The notes under the pieces: generated by a model
Told to the model about the DNA's origin: nothing
What the model saw: the letters and a program-made list of their open reading frames with translations, nothing else
Databases searched by the model: none
In this document: piece after piece, positions 32,868 to 40,668 of the stretch
How positions within the stretch are numbered: position 1 is the stretch's first letter
Layout: every line of letters begins with the position of its first letter
From: CAZEPJ01 sp964514105
GTDB taxonomy: Bacteria > Desulfobacterota > Desulfocorpusculales > Desulfocorpusculum
Assembly: GCA_964514105.1 (NCBI GenBank)
Contig: CAZEPJ010000039.1
Coordinates: 1 to 43,321, forward strand
Direction of reading: 5' to 3'
Length of the DNA stretch: 43,321 nt
Made by a program: the position numbers and the translations under genes

Positions 32868-34892
32868 ATGGATTCCCCTGCCACGGCGTTCGCCGAGGTG
32901 GCGGTGGAGCTCCCCTTGGACTCCACCTTCGTGTACGGGATCCCCCCCGGGCTGAGGGGTCGGATCGTCCCGGGCGCTCTGGTCTCGGTCCCCTTCCGCA
33001 CCCGGCATACAACGGGAATTGTCCTGCAGCTTCTCGACGAGCCGCCTCGGGGACAGGAGATCCGGGATATCCTGGGGCTGCTCGAGGAGGCGGCGGTCTT
33101 CTCGCCCCAGGCCCTGCGATGGTACTGCTGGGCTTCCCAGTACTACCTTCACCCCGTGGGAAAGGTTCTGCGCACGGCCTTTCCGCCTGGCCAGCGCGTG
33201 CCGCCCAAGAGGCGCAGGACGCAAGACGCCCCGGCCTCGGAGGAGCCCGGGGCGGCCCTGCCCCCGACGCTCACGCCCCATCAGGCCCGGGCCTTGGCCT
33301 CCATCGAGTCGGCCATCCTCCGGGAAACCTTCAGCGCCTTCCTCCTGTGGGGGGTGACGGCCAGCGGAAAGACCGAGATCTACCTGCGGGCCGTGGAACT
33401 CTGCCTGCTGGGCGGTCGACAGGCCGTGGTCCTGGTTCCGGAGATCTCCCTCACCCACCAGCTTGTTCGGGCCTTCCGCAGTCGCTTCGGGCAGCGGGTG
33501 GCCGTCCTCCACAGCCGGCTCTCCCGCGGAGAGCGGGCCGCCGTGTGGCAGGGGGTGCACGCCGGACGGATGCCCGTGGTCCTGGGGGCGCGCTCCGCCC
33601 TGTTCGCCCCCTGCCATCGCCTGGGGCTGATCATCGTGGACGAGGAGCACGACGCCGCGTACAAACAGGAGGAAGGGTTTCGGTATCACGCCCGGGACAT
33701 GGCCCTCATGCGAGGCAAGCTGGGCGAGGCGGTGGTCCTGCTGGGATCCGCCACACCCTCCCTGGAGACCTTTCACAACGTGCAGCGGGGCAAGCTCACC
33801 TGCCTGACGTTGCCTGAACGCCTCCAGGGGCTTTCCCTCCCCCGCATGGAAATCGTCGACCTTCGCACCCGGCGCCACCCGGGCCCGCGGCAGATCCTCT
33901 CCCCCGCCCTGGAGGCGGCCATGGAGGAGACCCTGGGCCGGGGGGAGCAGACCCTCCTGTTTCTCAACCGGCGGGGTTTCGCCACCTTCCTGCTGTGCCC
34001 GGACTGCGGCCATGTCTTCCACTGTCCCAACTGCGCCGTGGCCCTGGTGCACCACCTGGCGGAAGCAGCCCTTCGATGCCACTACTGCGGATGGGAGCAG
34101 CGCGCCCCGGCCCTGTGCCCCCGGTGCGGGGGCAGTGAGGTCACCGATCTGGGCATGGGCACCGAGACGCTGGAGTTGGCCGTTCGGGAACGCTTCCCCG
34201 GGGCGCGGCTGCTGCGCATGGATCGGGACACCACGAAGCCCAAGAACGCCCAGCGGGAGATCCTCCGGAGCTGGAGGCGGGGGGAGTGCGACGTGCTCAT
34301 CGGGACCCAGATGGTGGCCAAGGGGCATCACGTCCCCAATGTGACCCTGGTGGGGGTCATCCTGGCCGACATCTCCATGAACATCCCCGACTTCCGGGCC
34401 GCGGAAAGGACCTTTCAGCTCCTGCTCCAAGTGGCGGGGCGGGCGGGGCGGGGAGTGCGGCCCGGCCGGGTCATCGTCCAGACCTATCATCCCGGCCACC
34501 CGAGCCTGCTGCACTGCGCCTCCCAGGACTACGAGGCCTTCGCCCGCGCGGAGTTGGAGGCGAGGCGCGAGGCTGGGTATCCCCCGTTTCTGTACCTGGT
34601 CCTGTTTCGCCTCTCGGGGCCCCTGGCAGACCCCACGGCCTCGGCCGCCCACATGCTGGGGGAGCTGGCCCTCAAGGCCTGCGCCGGTCGAAAGGGGCTC
34701 CGATGCCTGGGGCCTTCCCCAGCACCCATCGGGCGCCTCAAGGGCCGCTACCGGTGGCATCTCCTCCTCAAGGGGGCGTCGCGCCCCGAGTTGCACCGGG
34801 TGGCCGGCCATCTGCTCCATGCGGCCCGCCCGCGCCTGGATCGCACCCGGGTCCGCCTCACCGTTGACGTGGACCCCCAGTCGTTCCTGTAG
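32868..34892 (+). CDS. priA: Primosomal protein N' (replication restart helicase)
   Basis: The 674-residue PriA reloads the replisome at stalled forks. It has an N-terminal 3'-DNA-end-binding domain and a helicase core with Walker A GVTASGKT (162-169), VDEEHDAAYKQ, GSATPSLET and the C-terminal helicase motif QVAGRAGRG. Zinc-binding pairs are inserted in the middle (CPDCGHVFHCPNC, CHYCGW, CPRCGG). The length is slightly below that of E. coli PriA. The ATG at 32868 opens straight into the conserved domain; the ribosome site is modest. It stands as a single gene, followed by the promoter and riboswitch of the thiamine operon. Confidence 0.96.
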   Translation: MDSPATAFAEVAVELPLDSTFVYGIPPGLRGRIVPGALVSVPFRTRHTTGIVLQLLDEPPRGQEIRDILGLLEEAAVFSPQALRWYCWASQYYLHPVGKVLRTAFPPGQRVPPKRRRTQDAPASEEPGAALPPTLTPHQARALASIESAILRETFSAFLLWGVTASGKTEIYLRAVELCLLGGRQAVVLVPEISLTHQLVRAFRSRFGQRVAVLHSRLSRGERAAVWQGVHAGRMPVVLGARSALFAPCHRLGLIIVDEEHDAAYKQEEGFRYHARDMALMRGKLGEAVVLLGSATPSLETFHNVQRGKLTCLTLPERLQGLSLPRMEIVDLRTRRHPGPRQILSPALEAAMEETLGRGEQTLLFLNRRGFATFLLCPDCGHVFHCPNCAVALVHHLAEAALRCHYCGWEQRAPALCPRCGGSEVTDLGMGTETLELAVRERFPGARLLRMDRDTTKPKNAQREILRSWRRGECDVLIGTQMVAKGHHVPNVTLVGVILADISMNIPDFRAAERTFQLLLQVAGRAGRGVRPGRVIVQTYHPGHPSLLHCASQDYEAFARAELEARREAGYPPFLYLVLFRLSGPLADPTASAAHMLGELALKACAGRKGLRCLGPSPAPIGRLKGRYRWHLLLKGASRPELHRVAGHLLHAARPRLDRTRVRLTVDVDPQSFL

Positions 34893-34917
34893 GAGTCGGC
34901 CCATACGCGGCTTCTCA

Positions 34918-34945
34918 TTGACAATTCCACCCGATATGGTACCGT
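34918..34945 (+). promoter_or_regulatory. Promoter of the thiamine salvage operon
   Basis: TTGACA (34918-34923) is followed after 16 bp by TACCGT (34940-34945), weak by itself but extended by TGG. The predicted transcription start, about 34952, coincides with the first base of the riboswitch P1 stem, which supports the assignment. Confidence 0.55.
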
Positions 34946-34951
34946 GGAGAT

Positions 34952-35040
34952 GTCGCTAGGGGTGGTTTGGCTGAGAGCCGCGTGCTGGGCGCGGCAACCC
35001 TTGGAACCTGATCTGGGTAATGCCAGCGTAGGGAAGCGAC
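34952..35040 (+). promoter_or_regulatory. TPP riboswitch (THI element)
   Basis: The aptamer shows the conserved thi-box strings: AGGGGTG, GGCTGAGAG, ACCCTTGGAACCTGATC and TGGGTAATGCCAGCGTAGGGAA. P1 is formed by GTCGCT (34952-34957) and AGCGAC (35035-35040). It binds thiamine pyrophosphate in the nascent mRNA and turns the downstream genes off. All of the clearly identifiable genes from 35163 to 41946 encode thiamine precursor import or joining, as expected for its regulon. Confidence 0.97.
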
Positions 35041-35104
35041 GCGAGGGACGCATGGGCCCAGGGTCCGGGAGAAGTCACCCCCCCGGGACCCGATCTCGCG
35101 CCGC
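35036..35104 (+). promoter_or_regulatory. Antiterminator pairing of the TPP switch
   Basis: GCGACGCGAG (35036-35045) can pair with CTCGCGCCGC (35095-35104) in nine of ten positions, with an A-C mismatch. Its left arm uses the 3' strand of aptamer P1 and its right arm the 5' strand of the terminator, so it is exclusive with both. A nested hairpin (35061-35069 with 35082-35091) would bring the arms together. This is read from the sequence and has not been tested by folding. Confidence 0.65.
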
Positions 35105-35138
35105 CTTTCCCCAACGGAATGGCGGCGTTTCTGTTTTT
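35099..35138 (+). terminator. Riboswitch-controlled intrinsic terminator
   Basis: CGCCGCC (35099-35105) pairs with GGCGGCG (35121-35127). The stem continues after one T-T mismatch with TTCC/GGAA around a CCAAC loop, and TTTCTGTTTTT follows. It lies between the TPP aptamer and the thiF start, so TPP binding should cause premature termination. Confidence 0.85.
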
Positions 35139-35162
35139 GGGAATCGAGGAGGCCGGCAGGGC

Positions 35163-36008
35163 ATGTCCACGATCCGGGTGAAGGTCAATGAGGCCTGGCA
35201 GGAGCTGGACGCAGGGGTCACCCTGGGCCAGGTGCGGGCGCGGTTCAAGCCCGGGGCGGACCTCGCCATCCACAACGGATTCCCGTGCGCCGACCCCCTT
35301 TGCCTCCGCGATGGGGACGAGGTGGTACTCATCCGGCGGGGCGAGATCCCCACGGACGCGGAGATGGAGACCCTCATGGCGGCCCGCCACACCCCGGGCG
35401 TCCACCGGAAGGTCAAGGCCGCCCGGGTGGGCATCGCCGGACTGGGAGGCCTGGGCTCGTCCGTGGCCATCGCCCTGGCCCGTGTAGGCGTGGGACACCT
35501 GATCCTGGCCGACTTCGACGTGGTGGAGCCCAGCAACCTCAACCGCCAGCAGTATTTCGTGGACCAGATCGGCCTGCCCAAGGTCCGGGCCCTCATGGAC
35601 AACCTCCGCAGGATCAACCCGTACGTCTCCCTGGAGGGGCACCAACTGCGCCTGGATCGGGAGAACATCCCCCGCGTGTTCGCCTCGTGCTCCATCGTGG
35701 TGGAGGCATTCGACCGGGCCGAGATGAAGGAGATGATCATCACCACGGTCCTGGGGGAGATGCCGGGCCGCACCGTCGTGGCGGCCTCGGGTCTGGCCGG
35801 GCACGGCCCCAACAACACCATCCGCACCGAGCGCATCGCCCCCAACCTCTACATCGTGGGGGACCAGGTCTCGGCCGCCCGCCCCGGCAGCGGGCTCATG
35901 GCCCCCCGGGTGGGAATCGCCGCCCATCACCAGGCCAACCTGGTCGTGCGGCTGATCCTGGGGGAAGGGGAAGAGACATGGACAGAGGGAGGAGCGCAGA
36001 CGAGATGA
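35163..36008 (+). CDS. thiF: ThiS-like/ThiF fusion (sulfur-carrier adenylyltransferase)
   Basis: The 281-residue protein joins a ThiS/MoaD-like beta-grasp domain (about 1-60) to an E1-like ThiF domain. The ThiF part has the Rossmann motif GIAGLGGLGSS (90-100), ADFDVVEPSNLNRQQYF and QIGLPKVRALMDNLRRINP, matching the short ThiF family 2, without the zinc cysteines of E. coli ThiF. The ThiS-like part lacks the free C-terminal Gly-Gly that is normally adenylylated, so it is probably a docking domain and not a carrier. GAGGAGG precedes ATG 35163. It is the first gene behind the TPP terminator; no thiG or thiH is nearby. Confidence 0.88.
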   Translation: MSTIRVKVNEAWQELDAGVTLGQVRARFKPGADLAIHNGFPCADPLCLRDGDEVVLIRRGEIPTDAEMETLMAARHTPGVHRKVKAARVGIAGLGGLGSSVAIALARVGVGHLILADFDVVEPSNLNRQQYFVDQIGLPKVRALMDNLRRINPYVSLEGHQLRLDRENIPRVFASCSIVVEAFDRAEMKEMIITTVLGEMPGRTVVAASGLAGHGPNNTIRTERIAPNLYIVGDQVSAARPGSGLMAPRVGIAAHHQANLVVRLILGEGEETWTEGGAQTR

Positions 36009-36499
36009 AGGCGACCATGAAGAGCCGCGATGTCGCCCGGGCGGTGGTCTTGACGGCCCTGGCCGTTGCACTCTCCCCTCTGGCCGTGCCCGTGGGCATA
36101 TCCAAGGTCATGCCCGCCCAGCACATGATCAACGTGGTGGCCGCGGTCATGCTCGGACCGGCCTATGCCGTGACCGTGGCCGCGGCAACGGCCGTCATTC
36201 GCAACTTCCTGGGCACGGGGACCGCTCTGGCATTCCCGGGCGGAATGATCGGCGCCCTCACCGCCGCCCTGGCCTACCGATGGCTCCGCAGGACGGCGGC
36301 CGCGGCCGCGGGCGAGTTGGTCGGAACGGGCCTGCTGGGCGCGCTGGCCAGCGCCTGGCTCGTGGCCCCGCTGATCATGAAAAAGGGCATGGCCCTGGCC
36401 GCCATGATGCTGGCATTCGGCCTGAGCAGCCTGGTGGGGGCGGTCCTGGGCCTCCTGGTCCTCCATGTCCTGAGAAAGGCGGGGATCTGGCAGCCTTGA
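36005..36499 (+). CDS. thiW: ECF transporter substrate-binding component ThiW
   Basis: The 164-residue membrane protein has about five helices and the ThiW-like opening segment ARAVVLTALAVALSPLAVPVG, followed by KVMPAQHMINVVAAVMLGP and NFLGTGTALAFPGGMIGA. ThiW is predicted by regulon studies to bind the thiazole moiety (hydroxyethylthiazole) for uptake. Its ATG overlaps the thiF stop (ATGA, 36005-36008). The following two genes supply a dedicated ATPase and transmembrane component, so this is a self-contained importer. TPP riboswitch control agrees with the assignment. Confidence 0.9.
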   Translation: MKATMKSRDVARAVVLTALAVALSPLAVPVGISKVMPAQHMINVVAAVMLGPAYAVTVAAATAVIRNFLGTGTALAFPGGMIGALTAALAYRWLRRTAAAAAGELVGTGLLGALASAWLVAPLIMKKGMALAAMMLAFGLSSLVGAVLGLLVLHVLRKAGIWQP

Positions 36500-38004
36500 T
36501 CCGTATGCTAGGCGTGCACTACCGATACCCGGGGGCCGGCGAGCGGTGGGCCCTGGGCGGCGTGGATCTCGCCATCCACGACGGGGAGTACGTGTACGTG
36601 TGCGGCGCCAGCGGCTCGGGCAAGTCCACCCTGGGCATGCTCCTCAACGGGTTGATCCCCCACTTCCTGGAGGGAGAGTTCCTGGGGCGCGTGCAAGTCG
36701 ACGGGCTGGACACACGGCGAACCCGAGTGGCCGAGCTGTTCGGGCGCGTGGGCCTGGTGCTCCAGAACGCCGACGCCCAGCTGTTCAACGCCACGGTGGA
36801 GGACGAGCTGGCCTTCGGCCTGGAGAGCCTGGGGCGTTCCCCGGGGGAGATCCACGCCCGCGTGGCGCAGGTCGCCCGGGCCTGCCGGATCCAGGGGCTG
36901 CTCGGAAGGTCTCCCATGGAGCTCTCCGGGGGCGAGAAGCGCCTGGTGGCCCTGGGTGCGGTGCTGGTCACCGATCCCTCCCTGCTCGTCCTGGATGAAC
37001 CGTACGCCCATCTGGACTGGGATGGAGCCCGGATGGTCCGCCGGGCCCTCCGGAATCTCCACGGCGAGGGGCGGACCGTCATTGTCATCGAGCATCGACA
37101 CGATGGGCTCATGCAGGACGCCTCGCGCTGCCTCATCCTCCAGGACGGGCGGGTTTCCTGGGACGGCCCGCCCTGCGCAGCCCAGGGCGCCCTGCGCCGG
37201 GCCGGCCTCACGCCCGCCTACCCCCGGCGGGAGAGTCCCGGCCGGCGTCCGCCTGAGGGCCCGCCGGCTTTGGAGATCAGCGACTTGAGCCAGCGCATCT
37301 CCAACCGGGACGTCCTGAGGGAGATCTCCCTGACCCTGGCCCGGGGGGAGGTGGTGGCCGTCATCGGCAGAAATGGCGCGGGCAAGACCACCCTGGTCAG
37401 ACACCTCAACGGTCTGCTCCGTCCGCGCAGGGGCGCGGTCCGGGTGCTGGGGCGGCCCGTGGACGGCCGGGACCCCTCGGAGATGGCGGCCGAGGTGGGC
37501 CTCGCCTTTCAGAACCCCGGCGATCAGTTCTTCAAGTTCCGGGTGGAGGAAGAACTGCGGGTCAGCAGCCGGGCACTGGGCCGCGAGGACTCCGAGTGGC
37601 TGGCCGAGCTGCAGGCCATCTTGGACCTGGGACCCCTCCTGTCCCGGTCGCCGTTTCGGTTGAGCGAGGGGGAGAAGAAGCGGGTGGCCATCGCCTCGGT
37701 GCTGGCGGCAAGGCCGTCCGTACTGGTCCTGGACGAGCCCACGGTGGGTCAAGACGGGCGGTTCCGGGAAAGGCTAGCCCGCGTGGTGGGCGCGCTCCGG
37801 GGCCGGGGAGTCACCACGCTGCTGGTCACCCACGACCTGGATTTCGCCGGGGCCGTGGCAGACCGCTGGATCGTCCTGGAGGGAGGGCGCGTGGCCGGAC
37901 AGGGGGCGCCCGACGATCCGACAATGGCGGCCCTTCTGCAGACCCTGGGCGCGCATTGGGACCACGGGGGGCGACGGGTCGCCACACTGTGCGGGGGAGA
38001 CTGA
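36496..38004 (+). CDS. Fused double ATPase of the ThiW ECF transporter
   Basis: The 502-residue protein carries two CbiO-like ATPase domains in one chain. The first has Walker A GASGSGKST, signature LSGGEKRLVALG and Walker B LLVLDEPYAHLD. The second has GRNGAGKTT, LSEGEKKRVAIA and VLVLDEPTVGQD. Both sites look intact. In most ECF systems the two ATPases (EcfA1 and EcfA2) are separate; the fused form is known in group I systems such as YkoD. The start is TTG 36496, overlapping the thiW stop (TTGA) and giving the usual family opening (M)IRMLGVHYRYPG; ATG 36505 is the alternative. Confidence 0.9.
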   Translation: MIRMLGVHYRYPGAGERWALGGVDLAIHDGEYVYVCGASGSGKSTLGMLLNGLIPHFLEGEFLGRVQVDGLDTRRTRVAELFGRVGLVLQNADAQLFNATVEDELAFGLESLGRSPGEIHARVAQVARACRIQGLLGRSPMELSGGEKRLVALGAVLVTDPSLLVLDEPYAHLDWDGARMVRRALRNLHGEGRTVIVIEHRHDGLMQDASRCLILQDGRVSWDGPPCAAQGALRRAGLTPAYPRRESPGRRPPEGPPALEISDLSQRISNRDVLREISLTLARGEVVAVIGRNGAGKTTLVRHLNGLLRPRRGAVRVLGRPVDGRDPSEMAAEVGLAFQNPGDQFFKFRVEEELRVSSRALGREDSEWLAELQAILDLGPLLSRSPFRLSEGEKKRVAIASVLAARPSVLVLDEPTVGQDGRFRERLARVVGALRGRGVTTLLVTHDLDFAGAVADRWIVLEGGRVAGQGAPDDPTMAALLQTLGAHWDHGGRRVATLCGGD

Positions 38005-38691
38005 ATGGCGAGGAGGGTGCCGACGCTGGACCCCAGGACTCGACTGGGCCTCGGCCTCATGGCCATGGCCGGGGCCCTGTTCACCCTGCGCCCCTGGACC
38101 CTGGCCCTGGAGGCGGCCTGCCTGTGGGGGTGGGTGCTCGCCGCGGGCCTGACCAGACCCTGGGTGCGCTTCCTTCGCGTGGGATCCCCCATGATCATCC
38201 TGGTCTTGGGCGTGGCCCTCCTGGCCTTGGGGTGGCGAGAGGCGGTCCTGCTGTCCCTGAGGCTGGTGATCCTCTTCACCGTCTCCTTTCTGCTCTTCCA
38301 GGCCGTGCCGGCTGAGGAAATGGGGCCCGCCCTGACCCGCCTGGGCGCCCCCCCGTGGTTCTCCTTCGTGCTGACCACGGCCCTTCGCTATGTTCCCCTC
38401 CTGGGAGTCCGTGTGCGCCACGTCATGGACGCCCAGCGCTCCCGTGGCATCGACCTGCGGCCCAGGCCGGGCAACGCGCGCAACCTCTCGGCCCTGGTGG
38501 TGCCCGTGATCATCCAGTCCTTCGCCCTGGCCGATGACCTGGCCGTGGCCATGGAGTCACGGGGGTTCGCTCGGGCCGGGAGGACGTGCCGCCGGGTCCT
38601 GCGCATGGCGCCCTGGGAATACGCCCTGCTGGGGGTGGGCCTGGCGGGCCTGGCGGGCCTGATCTGGTGGGAGACGGGAGGGGTTCCATGA
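38005..38691 (+). CDS. ECF transporter transmembrane component EcfT
   Basis: The 228-residue CbiQ-family protein has membrane helices and the coupling motif region DAQRSRGIDLRPRPGNARN with the Ala-Arg-Gly-type signature, plus a second AMESRGFARAG. These short helical motifs dock on the two ATPases. The ATG follows directly on the stop of the ATPase gene. It completes the three-part importer with ThiW. No unusual features are seen. Confidence 0.9.
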   Translation: MARRVPTLDPRTRLGLGLMAMAGALFTLRPWTLALEAACLWGWVLAAGLTRPWVRFLRVGSPMIILVLGVALLALGWREAVLLSLRLVILFTVSFLLFQAVPAEEMGPALTRLGAPPWFSFVLTTALRYVPLLGVRVRHVMDAQRSRGIDLRPRPGNARNLSALVVPVIIQSFALADDLAVAMESRGFARAGRTCRRVLRMAPWEYALLGVGLAGLAGLIWWETGGVP

Positions 38692-38719
38692 GATCTGGAG
38701 AGGGAGGCAGGGACCCCTG

Positions 38720-39298
38720 ATGCCCCCCGTGGAACTCGAGGAGTACCTTTCCCGGCGCACGCTCATCGTGGGGGAGGTCAATGCGGGCAAGAGCAGGCTG
38801 ACCCAGGCGGTCCTCCATGCCCTCTGCGCCCAAGGGTATGGCAGCCGCACGGCGGTCCTGGACCTGGCCCCGGAGGTGCCGATCCATCTGGCCGCCCCCA
38901 AGGGGCTGGCGGGCGTGGGAGGAAGGTTGCGCCCGCCGGCGGGATGCAGGGTCATGTACCGGTGGGCCCGCCCGGTCCCGCCCCGGCTCACCGCCCGCAC
39001 CGAGGCCGAGGCCCTGGCCCTGGCCGAGCGGAACCGCCTGGCCATCGAGGCGCTCCTGGCGGAGATGCCCTGGGGGGAGAGGGACTTCCTAGTGCTCAAC
39101 GACGTGTCCATCTATCTGCAGGCGGGTGACGCGGACAGGCTGGTGGCGCGATGGCCCCGGATTTCCACCGTGGTGGCCAACGGCTATTACGGGGCGCGGC
39201 TTGGGGAAGGGCCCCTCTCCCGCAGGGAGCGCCGGGAGATGGAGGAGCTCATGAAGCGGGTGGATCGGGTGATTCGGCTTTCCGCCCCGGCACAATAG
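38720..39298 (+). CDS. Small P-loop NTPase of unknown function in the thiamine operon
   Basis: I do not recognise this 192-residue protein beyond its P-loop. Walker A is GEVNAGKS (18-25), and a possible Walker B strand is FLVLNDVS (123-130, D128). Later segments are WPRISTVVANGYYGARLG and an Arg/Glu-rich tail. It has no membrane helix or signal. It lies between the ECF importer and ThiD-ThiN, with short gaps (28 and 22 bases), so it shares the TPP-controlled transcript. A thiazole kinase is needed for salvage and no ThiM is seen here, so a kinase role is one possibility; a regulator or MobB-like GTPase is another. The ribosome site (GGGAGG, distant) leaves GTG 38729 as an alternative start. 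Confidence 0.75.
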   Translation: MPPVELEEYLSRRTLIVGEVNAGKSRLTQAVLHALCAQGYGSRTAVLDLAPEVPIHLAAPKGLAGVGGRLRPPAGCRVMYRWARPVPPRLTARTEAEALALAERNRLAIEALLAEMPWGERDFLVLNDVSIYLQAGDADRLVARWPRISTVVANGYYGARLGEGPLSRRERREMEELMKRVDRVIRLSAPAQ

Positions 39299-39320
39299 GC
39301 AAGCGATGCAGGAGTTGCAC

Positions 39321-40664
39321 ATGGAGCGCGTGGCGAGGGTTCTCACCGTGGCAGGATCGGACTCGGGCGGCGGCGCGGGCATTCAGGCGGATCTCAAGGC
39401 CATCACGGTGTTGGGGGGCTACGGCATGAGCGTGATCACGGCCCTCACCGCCCAGAACAGCGTGGGGGTCCATGGCGTTCACCCCGTTCCCGTGCCGTTC
39501 ATCGAGCAGCAATTGGACGTGGTCCTCTCGGACCTGGGGGCCGATGCTGCCAAGACGGGGATGCTGGCCAGCCCTGAGATCGTTCGGGCCGTGGCCCAGG
39601 GGCTGCGGCGACACCGGATCTCACCCCTGGTGGTGGACCCGGTGATGGTGGCCAAGAGCGGCGATGCGCTCCTGTCCGAGGCCGCCCAGGGGGCCATGAA
39701 GGAATCCCTCCTGCCCCTGGCCCGGCTGGTGACCCCCAACCTGCCCGAGGCATCGGTCCTGTGCGGGTTCGCCGTCACCGGCCTGGAGGCCATGCGCGAA
39801 GCGGCCCGCCGGATCCACGCCCTGGGACCCGCTTATGTCCTGGTCAAAGGGGGCCATCTGGAGGGGGATGCCGTGGACCTCCTGTTCGACGGGGCGTCCT
39901 TCGAGACCTTCGCGGCCCCCAGGCTGCCGGGCCGCAACACCCACGGAACGGGATGCACGTATTCGGCGGCGTTGGCCACCCTGCTGGCCCAGGGGCTGGA
40001 TGTTCCCCGGGCCGTGGCCGAGGCCAAGGCGTTCATCACCCGGGCCATCGCCGCGGGCCTCTCCCTGGGCTCGGGGCACGGCCCGACCAATCCCTATGCC
40101 CACATCCTGCACGGCAAGGAGCGGGAGGCCGTCCTGGAGGCGCTGTCCCGGGCCCTGGAGCGGATCTTGGGCGAGCCCGTGGGGCGCCTCGTCCCCGAGG
40201 TGAGGGCCAACCTGGGATACGCCCTCCCCGGGGCCCGCACCCATGAGGAGGTGGCGGCGGTCCCCGGGCGCATTACCCAGGTGGGAGAGCGACTGGCTGT
40301 CTGCCGGCAGCCGGCCTTCGGGGCCTCGCGCCATATCGCCCGGGTGATCCTGGCCGCCATGCGACACACTCCGTCGCTCCGCTCGGCCATGAACATTCGC
40401 TGCGAGCCGTCCATCCTGGAGGCCTGCGCCCGCGCCGGGCTCCGCATGGCCTCCTTCGACCGGAGGGAGGAGCCCGCCTCGGTGAAGGAGCGGGAGGGGT
40501 CCTCCCTGGAGTGGGGGACCAGCGCGGCGCTGAAAGCCTCGGAACTCGCCCCGGATCTGGTCTGGGATGCCGGCGACATGGGAAAGGAACCCATGATCCG
40601 GATCCTGGGGGAGGATCCCATGACGGTGGCGGACAAGGTCCTGGCCATCGCAGGAAGGAGGTGA
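39321..40664 (+). CDS. thiD: ThiD-ThiN fusion: HMP-P kinase and thiamine phosphate synthase
   Basis: The 447-residue protein is a fusion. The ThiD part (about 1-265) has VLTVAGSDSGGGAGIQADLKA, VVDPVMVAKSG, LVTPNLPEASVL and NTHGTGCTYSAALATLL; it phosphorylates hydroxymethylpyrimidine to the pyrophosphate. The ThiN part (about 280-447) has GRITQVGERLAVCRQPAFG, ASRHIARVILAAM, NIRCEPSILEAC and WDAGDMGKEPMIRILG; it joins HMP-PP with thiazole phosphate and is the non-homologous replacement of ThiE, best known in archaea and Thermotogae. ATG 39321 is favoured over 39306 by CAGGAG seven bases upstream. Both domains look complete. Confidence 0.92.
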   Translation: MERVARVLTVAGSDSGGGAGIQADLKAITVLGGYGMSVITALTAQNSVGVHGVHPVPVPFIEQQLDVVLSDLGADAAKTGMLASPEIVRAVAQGLRRHRISPLVVDPVMVAKSGDALLSEAAQGAMKESLLPLARLVTPNLPEASVLCGFAVTGLEAMREAARRIHALGPAYVLVKGGHLEGDAVDLLFDGASFETFAAPRLPGRNTHGTGCTYSAALATLLAQGLDVPRAVAEAKAFITRAIAAGLSLGSGHGPTNPYAHILHGKEREAVLEALSRALERILGEPVGRLVPEVRANLGYALPGARTHEEVAAVPGRITQVGERLAVCRQPAFGASRHIARVILAAMRHTPSLRSAMNIRCEPSILEACARAGLRMASFDRREEPASVKEREGSSLEWGTSAALKASELAPDLVWDAGDMGKEPMIRILGEDPMTVADKVLAIAGRR

Positions 40665-40668
40665 ACCC

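Noticed and set aside
38646..38660. Tandem GGCCTGGCG repeat in the ecfT gene
   Set aside because: It only encodes a Gly-Leu-Ala repeat of a membrane helix and needs no other explanation.
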